From Pseudomonadota bacterium (GTDB lineage: Bacteria; Pseudomonadota; Gammaproteobacteria; QQUJ01), in contig QQUJ01000017.1 in the NCBI GenBank assembly GCA_008501635.1, positions 248,001-312,000 on the forward strand: a DNA stretch of 64,000 nt, read 5' to 3'. Within the stretch, counting starts at the first letter, position 1, and the number at the start of each line of letters is the position of its first letter. The translations under genes and the position numbers were made by a program. This document shows positions 17,466-26,692 of this stretch, piece after piece. A model generated the notes under the pieces. The model had not been told where the DNA came from and did no database searches. It saw nothing but the letters and a program-made list of their open reading frames with translations.

Positions 17466-19307
17466 GTGGCAGCAGCAGTAGAAGAGCGGGCATCAGTGGT
17501 GGTGCGCTTCGCCGGCGACTCGGGTGACGGCATCCAGCTGGCCGGCACGCAGTTTGCCGATACCTCGGCCATTGCCGGCAACGATTTTGCGACCTTTCCC
17601 GATTTCCCGGCGGAGATACGCGCCCCGGCGGGAACCATCGCCGGGGTCTCGGCTTTTCAGATCCAGCTCTCGCGCGGTCACGCCTGGACGCACGGTGACG
17701 CGCCCGAGGTGCTGGTGGCCATGAATCCGGCGGCGCTGCGGGCCAATGTTTCCGCCCTCAAGCCGGGCGGCACGGTGGTTTTGAACACCAGCGGATTCAC
17801 CGACAAGAACCTCACCAAGGCAGGCTATGCACAGGATCCGCGTACGACCGGCGAACTGGATGATTACCGTGTCGTCGAGGTGGATGCGGCCGGGATGACC
17901 GAGGCGGCGCTCGCCGATCTCGAACTCGGCCACGGCGCCAAGCAGAAACACAAGAATTTCTTCATGCTGGGACTGGTCTACTGGTTGTTTCAGCGTGACC
18001 CGAAATCCACGCTGGCGTGGATCGAGAAAAAGTTCGCCAAGCACGATCCGTTGGTGAGCGAGGCCAACATCCGCGCCTTGAAGGCGGGTTACCACTACGG
18101 CGAGACCACCGAGCTGAGCGTTCCCCAGCGGGTGGTGGCGGCCGCCCCTCACGAACCGGGGCTCTACCGGCGCGTCTCCGGCAACGAAGCCATTGCCCTG
18201 GGCATGCTGGCGGCGGCCGAGCGCGCGGGTCTGGAACTGGTGCTGGCCTCCTACCCCATCACCCCGGCCTCGGACATCCTCCACACCCTGGCGCGCTACA
18301 ACACCTACGGTGTGCGCACCCTGCAGATGGAGGACGAGATCGCCGCCATCGGCGCTGCCATCGGCGCCGCCTACGCCGGCGGTTTTGGCGCCACCACCAC
18401 CAGCGGTCCGGGCATGGATCTCAAGGCTGAGGCGCTGGGCCTGGCGGTGTCGCTGGAGCTACCGCTGCTGGTGGTCGACGTCCAGCGCGGCGGACCCAGC
18501 ACCGGTCTGCCGACCAAGACCGAGCAGTCCGATCTGCTGCAGGCCTGCTATGGCCGCCACGGTGAGGCGCCGGTGCCGGTGCTGGCACCCGACAGCCCCG
18601 GTGATTGTTTCTGGACCGTCATCGAGGCCGCGCGTATCGCGACGCGGTTCATGACGCCGGTGATCGTGCTCTCCGATGCCTATATCGCCAATGGTACCGA
18701 GCCGTGGAATGTGCCCTCGCTCGATCTGATCCCCTCCATTCCGGTGCAATTCGCCACCGAGCCGGAAGGTTTCCAGCCGTTTGCGCGCAACGCCGATGGC
18801 GCGCGACCCTGGGCACTGCCGGGCACCCCGGGGCTGGAGCATCGCATCGGGGGCCTGGAAAAATCCGCTGGCAGCGGCAACGTCAGTTACGACTCCCTGA
18901 ACCACGAGCGCATGACCCGGGCCCGGGCCGAAAAGGTGCAGCGTGTGGCTGATACCTACGCACCGTGCGAGGTGTTTGGAGATCACGACGGCGATCTGCT
19001 GGTAGTCAGCTGGGGCGGTACGCTGGGCGCGGTGCGCGAGGCGGTGTTGCAGGCGCGTGGTGCCGGCGCTCAGCACGTCGGGCATCTGCATCTGCGCCAT
19101 CTCAATCCGCTGCCAAACGATCTGGGCGAGATTCTGACCCGCTACCGCCGCGTACTGGCGCCGGAGCTCAACAGTGGCCAGTTGGCGCAGTTGCTGCGCG
19201 CCCGCTACCTGATCGATGTGCAAACCTACTCGAAGATGCAGGGCCAACCGTTTTATGTGCACGAACTGCTGGCGGCCATCAACGCGCAACTGGAGATCAG
19301 TCCATGA
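17466..19307 (+). CDS. korA: 2-oxoacid:ferredoxin oxidoreductase, fused gamma-alpha subunit
   Basis: The 613-residue protein joins the gamma domain (about residues 10-190, starting VVVRFAGDSGDGIQLAGTQF) to the alpha domain (about 210-613, with YPITPASDILHTLARYNTYG). This order is typical of two-subunit KorA enzymes that oxidise 2-oxoglutarate (or pyruvate) to the acyl-CoA and reduce ferredoxin. The N-terminal gamma domain holds no iron-sulfur motif. The start is the GTG at 17466; an AGTGAGGTC stretch precedes it. It overlaps korB by 4 bases (ATGA), so both are translated together. Substrate choice between 2-oxoglutarate and others is from family knowledge. Confidence 0.9.
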   Translation: MAAAVEERASVVVRFAGDSGDGIQLAGTQFADTSAIAGNDFATFPDFPAEIRAPAGTIAGVSAFQIQLSRGHAWTHGDAPEVLVAMNPAALRANVSALKPGGTVVLNTSGFTDKNLTKAGYAQDPRTTGELDDYRVVEVDAAGMTEAALADLELGHGAKQKHKNFFMLGLVYWLFQRDPKSTLAWIEKKFAKHDPLVSEANIRALKAGYHYGETTELSVPQRVVAAAPHEPGLYRRVSGNEAIALGMLAAAERAGLELVLASYPITPASDILHTLARYNTYGVRTLQMEDEIAAIGAAIGAAYAGGFGATTTSGPGMDLKAEALGLAVSLELPLLVVDVQRGGPSTGLPTKTEQSDLLQACYGRHGEAPVPVLAPDSPGDCFWTVIEAARIATRFMTPVIVLSDAYIANGTEPWNVPSLDLIPSIPVQFATEPEGFQPFARNADGARPWALPGTPGLEHRIGGLEKSAGSGNVSYDSLNHERMTRARAEKVQRVADTYAPCEVFGDHDGDLLVVSWGGTLGAVREAVLQARGAGAQHVGHLHLRHLNPLPNDLGEILTRYRRVLAPELNSGQLAQLLRARYLIDVQTYSKMQGQPFYVHELLAAINAQLEISP

Positions 19308-20335
19308 CCGCCGTGACACTCGACAAACCGGCCCCCAAGGCCAAATCGGCCCGCGCGGAGTTCAAGTCCGATCAGGAGGTGCGCTGGTGTCCCGGTTGCG
19401 GCGATTACTCGATCCTCAACCAGTTCATCCGCGTGCTCGCCGATCTCGACACGCCGCGCGAGAACCATGTGCTGGTGAGCGGCATCGGTTGCTCCAGCCG
19501 CTTTCCCTACTACGTGGATTGCTACGGTATTCATAGCATCCACGGCCGCGCCCCGACCATTGCCACGGGCATCAAGGCGCTGCGCCCGGAGCTGACCGTG
19601 TGGGTCGTCACCGGCGACGGCGATGGACTGTCGATCGGCGGCAACCACCTGCTGCATGCGTTGCGGCGCAACGTCGATATCAAGGTGCTGCTGTTCAATA
19701 ATCGCGTCTACGGGTTGACCAAGGGGCAGTACAGCCCCACCTCGCTGGCCGGCATGCGCACCAAGACCTCGCCCGGCGGCTCCATCGAAACGCCTCTCGA
19801 TCCCCTGCGCCTGGCGCTCACCGCCGGAGCGAGTTTTGTCGCACGCAGCATCGACACCGACGGCCCGCACCTGTATCAGACGCTGAAACGCGCGGCGGAG
19901 CACAAGGGCGCGGCTTTCGTCGAGATCTTCCAGAACTGCCCGGTGTTCAACGACGAGGTCCACGGCCACCTGACCAACAAAACCGGCAAAGCCGAGAACG
20001 TCCTCTATCTGGAGGCGGGAAAACCCCTGGTCTATGGTGCCGAGGGCGACAAGGGCATAGCGATCGATGCGCGCCTGCACCCCGAAGTCGTTGCCGCGAC
20101 CGATAAGCGGGTTCTGGTAATGGACGAAGGTGCCGAGCCCTTGGCGCAGCTCCTCACCGGTCTCCACCATCCCGAATTCCCAACGCCGGTCGGCGTTTAT
20201 CGGTCGGTGCAAAGGCCAACCTTCGAAGGTGAACTTGCCCAACGATTGCCGGAAAATCGAAAGATCGACAAATCACGCCTGCAGGGTCTTCTTGAATCAG
20301 GCCCCACTTGGCGCATCGGGGTGGATTGGTTGTAA
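19304..20335 (+). CDS. korB: 2-oxoacid:ferredoxin oxidoreductase, beta subunit
   Basis: The 343-residue protein binds thiamine diphosphate and an iron-sulfur cluster: CPGCGDYSI near residue 30 and GDGDGLSIGGNHL for the thiamine diphosphate/Mg2+ site. It also has HGRAPTIATGIK and an NNRVYGLTKGQYSPTS stretch, all typical of KorB. With KorA it feeds low-potential electrons to ferredoxin. No separate ferredoxin gene is nearby. The start is the ATG at 19304, overlapping korA. A longer upstream frame is a shadow of korA. Confidence 0.92.
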   Translation: MTAVTLDKPAPKAKSARAEFKSDQEVRWCPGCGDYSILNQFIRVLADLDTPRENHVLVSGIGCSSRFPYYVDCYGIHSIHGRAPTIATGIKALRPELTVWVVTGDGDGLSIGGNHLLHALRRNVDIKVLLFNNRVYGLTKGQYSPTSLAGMRTKTSPGGSIETPLDPLRLALTAGASFVARSIDTDGPHLYQTLKRAAEHKGAAFVEIFQNCPVFNDEVHGHLTNKTGKAENVLYLEAGKPLVYGAEGDKGIAIDARLHPEVVAATDKRVLVMDEGAEPLAQLLTGLHHPEFPTPVGVYRSVQRPTFEGELAQRLPENRKIDKSRLQGLLESGPTWRIGVDWL

Positions 20336-20418
20336 CGACCCACGGGGCTCCGGCCTTTGTAACCCGAGGTGGAATACCCGTGATTCGAGCGCTAGAATGG
20401 CGCGCTCGTTAAATTGAT

Positions 20419-20495
20419 GCGCCCGTAGCTCAGCTGGATAGAGTACCGCCCTCCGAAGGCGGGGGTCACAGGTTCAAATCCTGTCGGGCGCGCCA
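20419..20495 (+). tRNA. tRNA-Arg (anticodon CCG)
   Basis: The 77-nt sequence folds as a cloverleaf. The acceptor stem GCGCCCG pairs with CGGGCGC, the D-arm is normal, and the anticodon stem CCGCC/GGCGG closes the loop CTCCGAA with anticodon CCG. The T-arm is CAGG TTCAAAT CCTG, and the 3' CCA is encoded. It reads CGG codons. A strong terminator follows within 10 bp. Confidence 0.97.
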
Positions 20496-20501
20496 TCAAT
20501 G

Positions 20502-20528
20502 AAAAGGCCCTCACTGCGAGGGCCTTTT
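20502..20528 (+). terminator. Rho-independent terminator after tRNA-Arg
   Basis: An 11-bp perfect stem AAAAGGCCCTC / GAGGGCCTTTT with a 5-base loop ACTGC ends in a T-run (TTTTAGTTTT). It directly follows the tRNA and can end its transcript. Confidence 0.9.
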
Positions 20529-20571
20529 AGTTTTACTGCATCATGTAGTTAGCTGACGCTAACCGGTGTCC

Positions 20572-21141
20572 TTAGCGCAGTTTCCTCTGGATCTGTGCAT
20601 TCACTTCGGCACCACTCAGCGCGCGCCTGTTGTTGCGTGAATTGCAGTCATCGTTGTGGCGGTTGGCATCGGTTGCAAAATCGGGATCGGTGTATTGGAT
20701 TTCCGCAACAATCTTTGGTGGAAACTCGACCGAGCGACTCCAGTTGATGTGTTTGGTGAAGTAGTTCCAACCACTCCCGGCTTTGACCTCTTCAAACTCT
20801 TTGGTGTCAATGATACGCCGCGCGCCGCCGGCGGTAGGTTCCAGCACGAGATTCATGCGCATGCCGTGCGGATTGGGCCGGTAATCCAGATTGCCGTTGT
20901 TGTGTAGCTGGACCATGAAATTGAGGCGTACATCCGGTGGAGTCGGCTGGCGCACGATATAGACGCTGACGCCTTTGATTGTCAGGTCGGGGCAACCTTG
21001 TGGCTTCAGAACCCCGGGTTTGATCTGTGGCTGAATCTTGGGGCTGATCTGCGGTTTAAGCTGCAGGTTGGGGTTTGCGGCTTGCGCGGATGCTGAGATA
21101 CACAACCCGGTCGCCAGAACTGCGGTCATCAGCTGTTTCAT
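20572..21141 (-). CDS. Exported protein of unknown function
   Basis: The 189-residue protein has a signal peptide (MKQLMTAVLATGLCISASAQ, cut near AQA) and then a short proline/glutamine-rich repeat, in which LKPQ, SPKIQPQ and IKPGVLKPQ alternate (about residues 26-48). The rest forms a beta-rich domain with LNFMVQLHNNGNLDYRPNPH, like CARDB/immunoglobulin-like domains, which is inferred. Two cysteines (CPDL and DDCNSRN) may form a disulfide. It is a single gene on the minus strand. Confidence 0.6.
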   Translation of the reverse strand: MKQLMTAVLATGLCISASAQAANPNLQLKPQISPKIQPQIKPGVLKPQGCPDLTIKGVSVYIVRQPTPPDVRLNFMVQLHNNGNLDYRPNPHGMRMNLVLEPTAGGARRIIDTKEFEEVKAGSGWNYFTKHINWSRSVEFPPKIVAEIQYTDPDFATDANRHNDDCNSRNNRRALSGAEVNAQIQRKLR

Positions 21142-21238
21142 CGTCTCTCCCTTTCGGCAAGTGTTTTGGATTTGGTCCTTGAGTCGTGCGACGGCTGTTT
21201 AAGGTTCACCGGCCAAGGCCTCTTTATTAACACACTGC

Positions 21239-22459
21239 TTACGCCCGCTCCTGGGCGAGTCGCGGCAACGGCCTCTCGTTGATGGGCAGATGGATCACCG
21301 CTGCGGCGATGCCCAGCGCGACGCCCGCCCACCATACCGTATCGTAGGTGCCGGTCGTATCGTAGAGCCGCCCCCCGAGCCAGACGCCGAGGAAACTGCC
21401 GACCTGATGGCTGAAGAATACGATGCCGAACAGCGTTGCCATGTACCGCACCCCAAACACCTGGGCGACGATGCCCGAGGTGAGCGGTACCGTGGAGAGC
21501 CACAAAATCCCCATCGCCCCGGCGAACAGGTAGATGGTCAGCTCGGTTTTCGGGGACACGAGCAGTGCGGTGATGACGATCGCCCGCGTGAAATAGATGA
21601 AGGCGAGCCCGCCTTTCTTGCTCCAGCGTTGACCGGCGGCACCCGAGAGAAACGAGCCGATGATGTTGAACAGACCAATGATCGCAATCGAGTAAGCGCC
21701 CACTTCTGCGGGTAACCCCAGATCTCTTACGTACGCCGGAAAATGGACCGTGATGAAGGCGACATGGAAACCGCACACAAAAAACCCCACGGTGAGCAGA
21801 ACGAAACCGCGGTGGCCCACCGCTTCTACCACTGCACCGCCGATGCTCTGTTGGTTGGCCGCCTCGCCTGGGTGATCGGTGTTGCCCGGCAGTACGAGGG
21901 CCAGCGGGATGATGATCAGCGCCGTTACGGCGAGGATGAGCAGTGCCGAGTGCCAGCCGAATTGCGTGATGAAGAGTTGCCCGAGGGGTGAGAAGACCAC
22001 CTGACCGAAGGAGCCGGCGGCGGTACCCAGACCCAGGACCAGCGAGCGCCGCTCCGGTCCTACGACTTTTGCCAGCGCAGCGAGCACGATGGAGAAGGCG
22101 GTGAAGGCGATTCCCAGGCCTGTCAGCAGGCCGCCGAACAGGTGCAGTCCCATGCTGCTGGTGGTGGTCGCCATGCCCCAGACACCGGCCCCGTAAAGCA
22201 CGGCGCCCACCGCAAGCACGCGGGTGGGGCCGAAGCGGTCGGCAATGGCGCTGGCGACCGGTACCCCGATCCCCCACAGCAGGTTCTGGATCGCCATCGC
22301 CAGGGCGAAGGTCTCGCGGCCCCAGCCGCGCGCCTCGGTCATTGGCTCCAGAAACAGGCCGAAGACCGAGCGCACACCGAATCCAATCATGGCGATCAAG
22401 CACCCGGCGACTATCACCAAGGCGGGTGTGCGCCAGCCTATCGTTAGTGGTTGCATCAT
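21239..22459 (-). CDS. MFS transporter
   Basis: The 406-residue protein has about 12 hydrophobic segments and the usual MFS loop with DRFGPTR (residues 69-75). The N-terminal GFGVRSVFGLFLEPMTE and the weakly polar pore are typical of monocarboxylate/oxalate-formate-like MFS exporters or importers (MCT/OFA type). It is just upstream of the 3' end of the fatty-acid type cluster (SDR, ACAD, APH kinase, phosphatase) and in the same direction, 80 bp behind the SDR. It may move a substrate or product of that cluster. The substrate is not known. Confidence 0.8.
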   Translation of the reverse strand: MMQPLTIGWRTPALVIVAGCLIAMIGFGVRSVFGLFLEPMTEARGWGRETFALAMAIQNLLWGIGVPVASAIADRFGPTRVLAVGAVLYGAGVWGMATTTSSMGLHLFGGLLTGLGIAFTAFSIVLAALAKVVGPERRSLVLGLGTAAGSFGQVVFSPLGQLFITQFGWHSALLILAVTALIIIPLALVLPGNTDHPGEAANQQSIGGAVVEAVGHRGFVLLTVGFFVCGFHVAFITVHFPAYVRDLGLPAEVGAYSIAIIGLFNIIGSFLSGAAGQRWSKKGGLAFIYFTRAIVITALLVSPKTELTIYLFAGAMGILWLSTVPLTSGIVAQVFGVRYMATLFGIVFFSHQVGSFLGVWLGGRLYDTTGTYDTVWWAGVALGIAAAVIHLPINERPLPRLAQERA

Positions 22460-22539
22460 GAATCGGTCCCAGTGTTGCCGGATTGGCGACCCCTTATAGC
22501 ATACGGAAACAGTCAGAATAAGCGCGGCATGTGAACTGG

Positions 22540-23328
22540 TTATACACCCGCCAGCAAGGTGCCGCCATCGACCGTCAGGGTCACTCCCGTCATGTAGCTG
22601 CCCGCATCGCTCGCCAGCAGCAACAGCGGGCCGGACAGCTCGGTGAGTTCTCCCGTGCGCCGCGGAAACAGGCGCGTGAGATAGACCTGGCCCTTCTCGC
22701 TGGCGAAGAAGTCACGGTTGATCTCGGTCGGAAAATAGCCCGGTGCCAGTGCGTTGACGCGAATCCCTTCGCGCCACAGTTCGCGCGCCATGGTACGGGT
22801 GAGATGGATGACGCCCGCCTTGGCGGTGGCGTAGTTGCTTTGCGTCGCCTGGGTCGCAAGCCCCAGGATGGAGGCGATGTTGATGATGGCGCCCTGCGTT
22901 TTGTGCGCGACCATGCGGCGCGCCACCTCCTGACTGACGCGCCACACGCCGCTGAGGTCGGTGTCGAGCACCCGTGACCACGCCTCCTCCGACATGGTCA
23001 GGAACGGTTGGGTATCGGCGATGCCCGCGTTGTTGACCAGAATATCGATGGGGGCGCACGCCTGCTCCGCAGCGCTTACGGCGGCTGCGACGCTGGAGCG
23101 TTCGGTGACGTCCATGACGACGGTGTGCGCGGTGATTCCGTCCGCCGCCAGGGTCTCCACCGCCGCGTGCAGGCGATCGGCATTGCGGGCGGCGAGAATC
23201 ACTTGGGCACCGGCAGCGGCCAAGGTGCGGGCGAAGTGGAGTCCCAGCCCGGTGGCGCCGCCGGTAACCAGCGCGGTTCTGCCGTGCAGGGAAAAGAGTT
23301 CGGCGGGAGTCGGGTTGGCATCGCTCAT
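22540..23328 (-). CDS. SDR-family oxidoreductase
   Basis: The 262-residue protein is a classical SDR with TGGATGLGLHFA (cofactor loop, about residues 22-33), NNAG at 99-102, a serine in NIASILGL, and YATAK (Tyr166-Lys170) as catalytic residues. It oxidises or reduces a hydroxyl/keto group with NAD(P). The ATG at 23328 follows GAGGAGAAAG. It lies in the same direction as the ACAD and kinase genes (26 bp after ACAD) and likely shares their operon. A role in oxidising a hydroxyacyl-CoA is inferred. A longer open frame over this gene is a shadow of ACAD in another frame. Confidence 0.88.
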   Translation of the reverse strand: MSDANPTPAELFSLHGRTALVTGGATGLGLHFARTLAAAGAQVILAARNADRLHAAVETLAADGITAHTVVMDVTERSSVAAAVSAAEQACAPIDILVNNAGIADTQPFLTMSEEAWSRVLDTDLSGVWRVSQEVARRMVAHKTQGAIINIASILGLATQATQSNYATAKAGVIHLTRTMARELWREGIRVNALAPGYFPTEINRDFFASEKGQVYLTRLFPRRTGELTELSGPLLLLASDAGSYMTGVTLTVDGGTLLAGV

Positions 23329-23354
23329 GGGCTTTCTCCTCTTCGCATGGGCGT

Positions 23355-24605
23355 TTATAACTCCTTGGGCGGGGTCAGATAGGCCGCCGCACGGCCCAGT
23401 GTCTGCTGCCCGGCCTTGACCTCCATGCGCGCGATGCTGCGCAGATGCACCTCGTCGGGGCCGTCGGCATAGCGCAGCGCGCGTGCCCAGGTCCACAGAT
23501 CGGCCAGCGGCGTATCGGGGCTGATGCCCATGGCGCCGAAGGCCTGCATAGCGCGGTCGATGACCCGGGCCTGCATCGCCGGTACCAGCGCCTTGATCAT
23601 GGCCACCTCCTTGCGCGCGGCCTTGGCGCCCTCCCGATCGATCACCCACGCCGTTTTCAGCACCAGCAGGCGCGCCTGTTCGATCTCGACGCGGTTCTGC
23701 GCGATCCACTCGGCCACCACACCGTGTTGGTGCAGGTAGCGGCCAAAAGTCTTGCGCTCCTGGACGCGCTCGACCATCAACTCCTGGGCGACTTCCGCCT
23801 GACCGATGCAGCGCATGCAGTGGTGGATGCGCCCCGGACCAAGGCGCGCCTGGGCCATCATGAAACCGTCGCCCTCGGTGGCCAGCAGGTTGGCGCGCGG
23901 TACGCGCACGTCGCGGAACACGATCTCGCAGTGGCCTTCGGGGGCGACGTGGTTCATGACGCGGATGTTGCGCACCACGGTGACACCGGACGTCTCTATG
24001 GGCACCAGGATCATGCTCTGCTGGCGGTAGGGCTCGGCGTCGGGATCGGTCTTGCCCATCACGATCAGCAGCCGGCACTGCGGGTGGGCAGCATTGGTGA
24101 TGAACCACTTGCGCCCGTCGATCACGTAGTCGTCGCCGTCGCGGCGGATCAGGGTCTGGATGTTGGTGGCATCCGAGGAGGCGACGTCGGGTTCGGTCAT
24201 GGCGAACGCCGAGCGGATCTCGCCGGCCAGCAACGGGACCAACCACTGCTGGTTCTGATCCGCGGTGGCGAACTGGTGTAGCAGCTCCATGTTGCCGGTA
24301 TCCGGCGCGTTGCAGTTGAATACCTCCGGCGCCCACATCACCCGGCCCATGATCTCGGCCAGCGGTGCGTATTCGAGATTGGTCAGCCGGGTACCCGGCT
24401 CTGCGTCGTGCAGCGCGGGCAGGAAGAGGTTCCACAGCCCCTCCGCTCGGGCCAGCGCCTTGAGATCCTCCATGAAGCTCGGCGGATAGTTGCCCTGGTC
24501 AACTTCGCGCTGCCACGCGCCGATGCGCGGGACGATGTGATCGTCCATGAAGTCGCGCACGCGCCGGCGCAGCTCTTCGACCTTGGGGGTATAGGCAAAA
24601 TCCAT
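23355..24605 (-). CDS. Acyl-CoA dehydrogenase, ACAD10/ACAD11-like
   Basis: The 416-residue flavoprotein has the acyl-CoA dehydrogenase fold (FAMTEPDVASSDATNIQT in the middle region). Two segments match the ACAD10/11 clade: VFNCNAPDTGNMELLHQF and GPGRIHHCMRCIGQAE. In animals ACAD10/11 have a fused kinase domain and handle 4-hydroxyacyl-CoA by phosphorylating the hydroxyl and eliminating phosphate. Here the kinase is a separate gene 238 bp upstream, divided only by a repeat. It lies between that kinase and the SDR in one direction. The ATG at 24605 gives the normal length. Confidence 0.9.
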   Translation of the reverse strand: MDFAYTPKVEELRRRVRDFMDDHIVPRIGAWQREVDQGNYPPSFMEDLKALARAEGLWNLFLPALHDAEPGTRLTNLEYAPLAEIMGRVMWAPEVFNCNAPDTGNMELLHQFATADQNQQWLVPLLAGEIRSAFAMTEPDVASSDATNIQTLIRRDGDDYVIDGRKWFITNAAHPQCRLLIVMGKTDPDAEPYRQQSMILVPIETSGVTVVRNIRVMNHVAPEGHCEIVFRDVRVPRANLLATEGDGFMMAQARLGPGRIHHCMRCIGQAEVAQELMVERVQERKTFGRYLHQHGVVAEWIAQNRVEIEQARLLVLKTAWVIDREGAKAARKEVAMIKALVPAMQARVIDRAMQAFGAMGISPDTPLADLWTWARALRYADGPDEVHLRSIARMEVKAGQQTLGRAAAYLTPPKEL

Positions 24606-24843
24606 GGTTACTCCCGGGGTTGTCGGGGTGATTGACGCCCGTCCGATGACTTTGAGACCTGACCGGACTCAGGATAATCGGCATGCGGTGACGGCGGCAA
24701 AACGGAAGCCACCGAAAACACCGAAGACACTGAAAGGATAGATTGGACTAGCGACTTCGTAATGACAGAGTGCCCTTCCACGTGCGGCGGTTCGCCCTCG
24801 GCAGTTTTCGGTATCTTCAGTGTCTTCGGTGGTTCCCCAATCT
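24606..24843. repeat. Intergenic repeat with inverted copies (24707-24836)
   Basis: Between the ACAD and kinase genes, two copies of a short repeat face each other. One reads CACCGAAAACACCGAAGACA (about 24710-24730) and the other is its inverted form, TTTTCGGTATCTTCAGTGTC (about 24804-24823). They could fold into one large stem. No gene is present; this looks like a dispersed intergenic repeat. Confidence 0.55.
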
Positions 24844-25875
24844 TCAATCATCCTCAATGATCGCCATAGCCATCTCCGCCAGGGGCCGCGCCAGCTTGCC
24901 GACCTCCACCGCCCGTGGATTGGAAGCATTGCCGTCCAGCGCGCGCTTGCCCACGCCCTGCACGATCGCCGCAAAGCGGAAGAAGCTGAAGGCGAGATAG
25001 AAGGCCCAATGGGGGATCTCGTCGAGGCCCATGCGATCGCAGTAGGTGGCGACATACTCGGCGTCGCTGGGAATGCCCAGCGCGGCGCGATCGATCCCGC
25101 CCAGTCCCGGCAGCAGCTCGCCACTGCCGGGCAGGTGCCACTGCATGCACTGGTAGGCGAGATCGGCGAACGGGTGGCCGAGAGTGGAGAGCTCCCAGTC
25201 GACCACGGCGATCACGCGCGGTTCGCTGGCGTGGAAGATCAGGTTGTCGAGCCGGTAATCGCCGTGCGCCAGAGCGACGCGGCCGTCGTCCGGCGGCATG
25301 TGCGCCGGCAGCCATTCCATCAGCTGGTTCATGGCGGCGATGGTCACGGTCTCGCTGGCGCGGTACTGCTGCGCCCAGCGGCTGAACTGGCGCTCGTAGT
25401 AGTTGCCGGGCCGCCCGTAGTCGGTGAGACCCACCGCCGCGATGTCGACGCTGTGCAGTGCCGCCAGCACGCGATTCATGTCGTCGTAGACCGCGCTGCG
25501 CGCCGCGCGGTCCAGTTCCGGCAGCGCCGGGTTCCAGAACACCCGTCCCGCTTTGTACTCCATGACGAAGAACATGCTGCCGATGATGCTCGCGTCCTCG
25601 CACAGGTGATAGACGGCGGCCACGGGTACCTCGGTGTCGCGCAGCGCCGCCATCACCCGGTACTCGCGATCGACGGCGTGGGCCGATTTCAACAGTTCGC
25701 CCGGCGGCTTGCGGCGCAGCACATAGTTGCCGCTGGCGGCATGCAGCAGGTAGGTGGGATTGGACTGGCCGACAGTGAATTTCTCCGCGCGCAAAGGGCC
25801 GCGAAAACCGGGTATGGCGCTCTTCAGATAGGCGGCCAGGCGGGGTTCGTCGAGGGCGTGCGGTGATTCACTCAT
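24844..25875 (-). CDS. APH-family phosphotransferase of ACAD10/11 type
   Basis: The 343-residue protein has an aminoglycoside-phosphotransferase-like kinase fold. AHGDYRLDNLIFH is the catalytic loop and VVDWELSTLGHPFADLAY the Mg2+ region. QSNPTYLLHAASGNYVLRRK near residues 30-50 resembles the kinase half of ACAD10/11. Such kinases phosphorylate hydroxyacyl-CoA rather than antibiotics, so a resistance role is unlikely. It is 8 bp after the histidine phosphatase gene and upstream of ACAD. Confidence 0.88.
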   Translation of the reverse strand: MSESPHALDEPRLAAYLKSAIPGFRGPLRAEKFTVGQSNPTYLLHAASGNYVLRRKPPGELLKSAHAVDREYRVMAALRDTEVPVAAVYHLCEDASIIGSMFFVMEYKAGRVFWNPALPELDRAARSAVYDDMNRVLAALHSVDIAAVGLTDYGRPGNYYERQFSRWAQQYRASETVTIAAMNQLMEWLPAHMPPDDGRVALAHGDYRLDNLIFHASEPRVIAVVDWELSTLGHPFADLAYQCMQWHLPGSGELLPGLGGIDRAALGIPSDAEYVATYCDRMGLDEIPHWAFYLAFSFFRFAAIVQGVGKRALDGNASNPRAVEVGKLARPLAEMAMAIIEDD

Positions 25876-25883
25876 CGGTTGCG

Positions 25884-26558
25884 TCAGCCGTAGGTGATGG
25901 CGTCGAAGCGCCCGGGTGTATCCAGATGCGGCACGGCGTTGAATCCGGCCAGCACCATGCGCCGGTCGTTGAAGTAGAGCCGTGAAAGACTGGTGTTGTA
26001 GAGCTGCATATTGAGTTCGATCGCCTGTTCGTCCGCCAACGCCAGCACCGCGCCGAGGATCGCCGCGATCGGCCCGCCCGAGCTGACCACCAGCACCCGC
26101 TCGCCTTTGGCGGCCGGGCGCTGGATATCGGCCACCACATCCGCGATGCGCTGTTTGAAATCTTCCCAGCTCTCCGGCAGATGGTCATCGAGCTTGCCCG
26201 CCGCCCAGCTCAGCAGTGCGTGTTTGAGGAGACGGTAGAAGGCGGCGTGATCATCCGCCGGCGGCTGCGCCGTATCCGTGGTTTCGCGGTAACTCCGCAC
26301 CAGGGTGGTGAAATCGTACTCGTTGAGACCGGTGTGTTCCTCTGCCGTCAGCTCCCTGCCCAGACCACTGGCAAGAGCCGTAACCGTAGCGCACTGGCGC
26401 TGCAAGGTGCCGACCATCGCGCGATCGAAGGTCAGGGCACGCTCGGCGAAGTATGCGCCCAGCCACCGCGATTGCCGTTCTCCCAGCGGCGACAGGCGAT
26501 CGTAGTTGCCGGCGCCGAAGGAGGCTTGTCCATGGCGGACCAGGTACAGCTCGGCCAT
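25884..26558 (-). CDS. Histidine phosphatase family protein
   Basis: The 224-residue protein begins with LVRHGQASFG, the RHG phosphohistidine motif, and has a VSSGGPIAAI segment near residue 155 that would hold further catalytic positions. Members remove phosphate from sugars or other small phosphates. It leads the minus-strand set with APH-kinase, ACAD and SDR. A phosphatase beside a kinase that makes phosphoacyl-CoA could be a correction or control step; this is inference. Confidence 0.82.
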   Translation of the reverse strand: MAELYLVRHGQASFGAGNYDRLSPLGERQSRWLGAYFAERALTFDRAMVGTLQRQCATVTALASGLGRELTAEEHTGLNEYDFTTLVRSYRETTDTAQPPADDHAAFYRLLKHALLSWAAGKLDDHLPESWEDFKQRIADVVADIQRPAAKGERVLVVSSGGPIAAILGAVLALADEQAIELNMQLYNTSLSRLYFNDRRMVLAGFNAVPHLDTPGRFDAITYG

Positions 26559-26692
26559 ATCGGGTGAATCTCCTCAATTCCAGGGCGCAGCAAACGCAGT
26601 GGGTCACAAGTGATACGAAACGCAACGTTAACCGCAACCGGAAGGGTTCAAGTAGCAGCGGATGGCGGTATCCGGTTTTCTCTCCGTCGAAC

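Noticed and set aside
22540-24435. One 631-residue protein covering both SDR and part of ACAD
   Set aside because: Its first part is the ACAD gene read in the wrong frame. The SDR has its own ATG and binding site at 23328.
24844-25875. Aminoglycoside resistance gene
   Set aside because: The kinase fold matches, but the sequence is of the ACAD10/11 type and lies with acyl-CoA genes.
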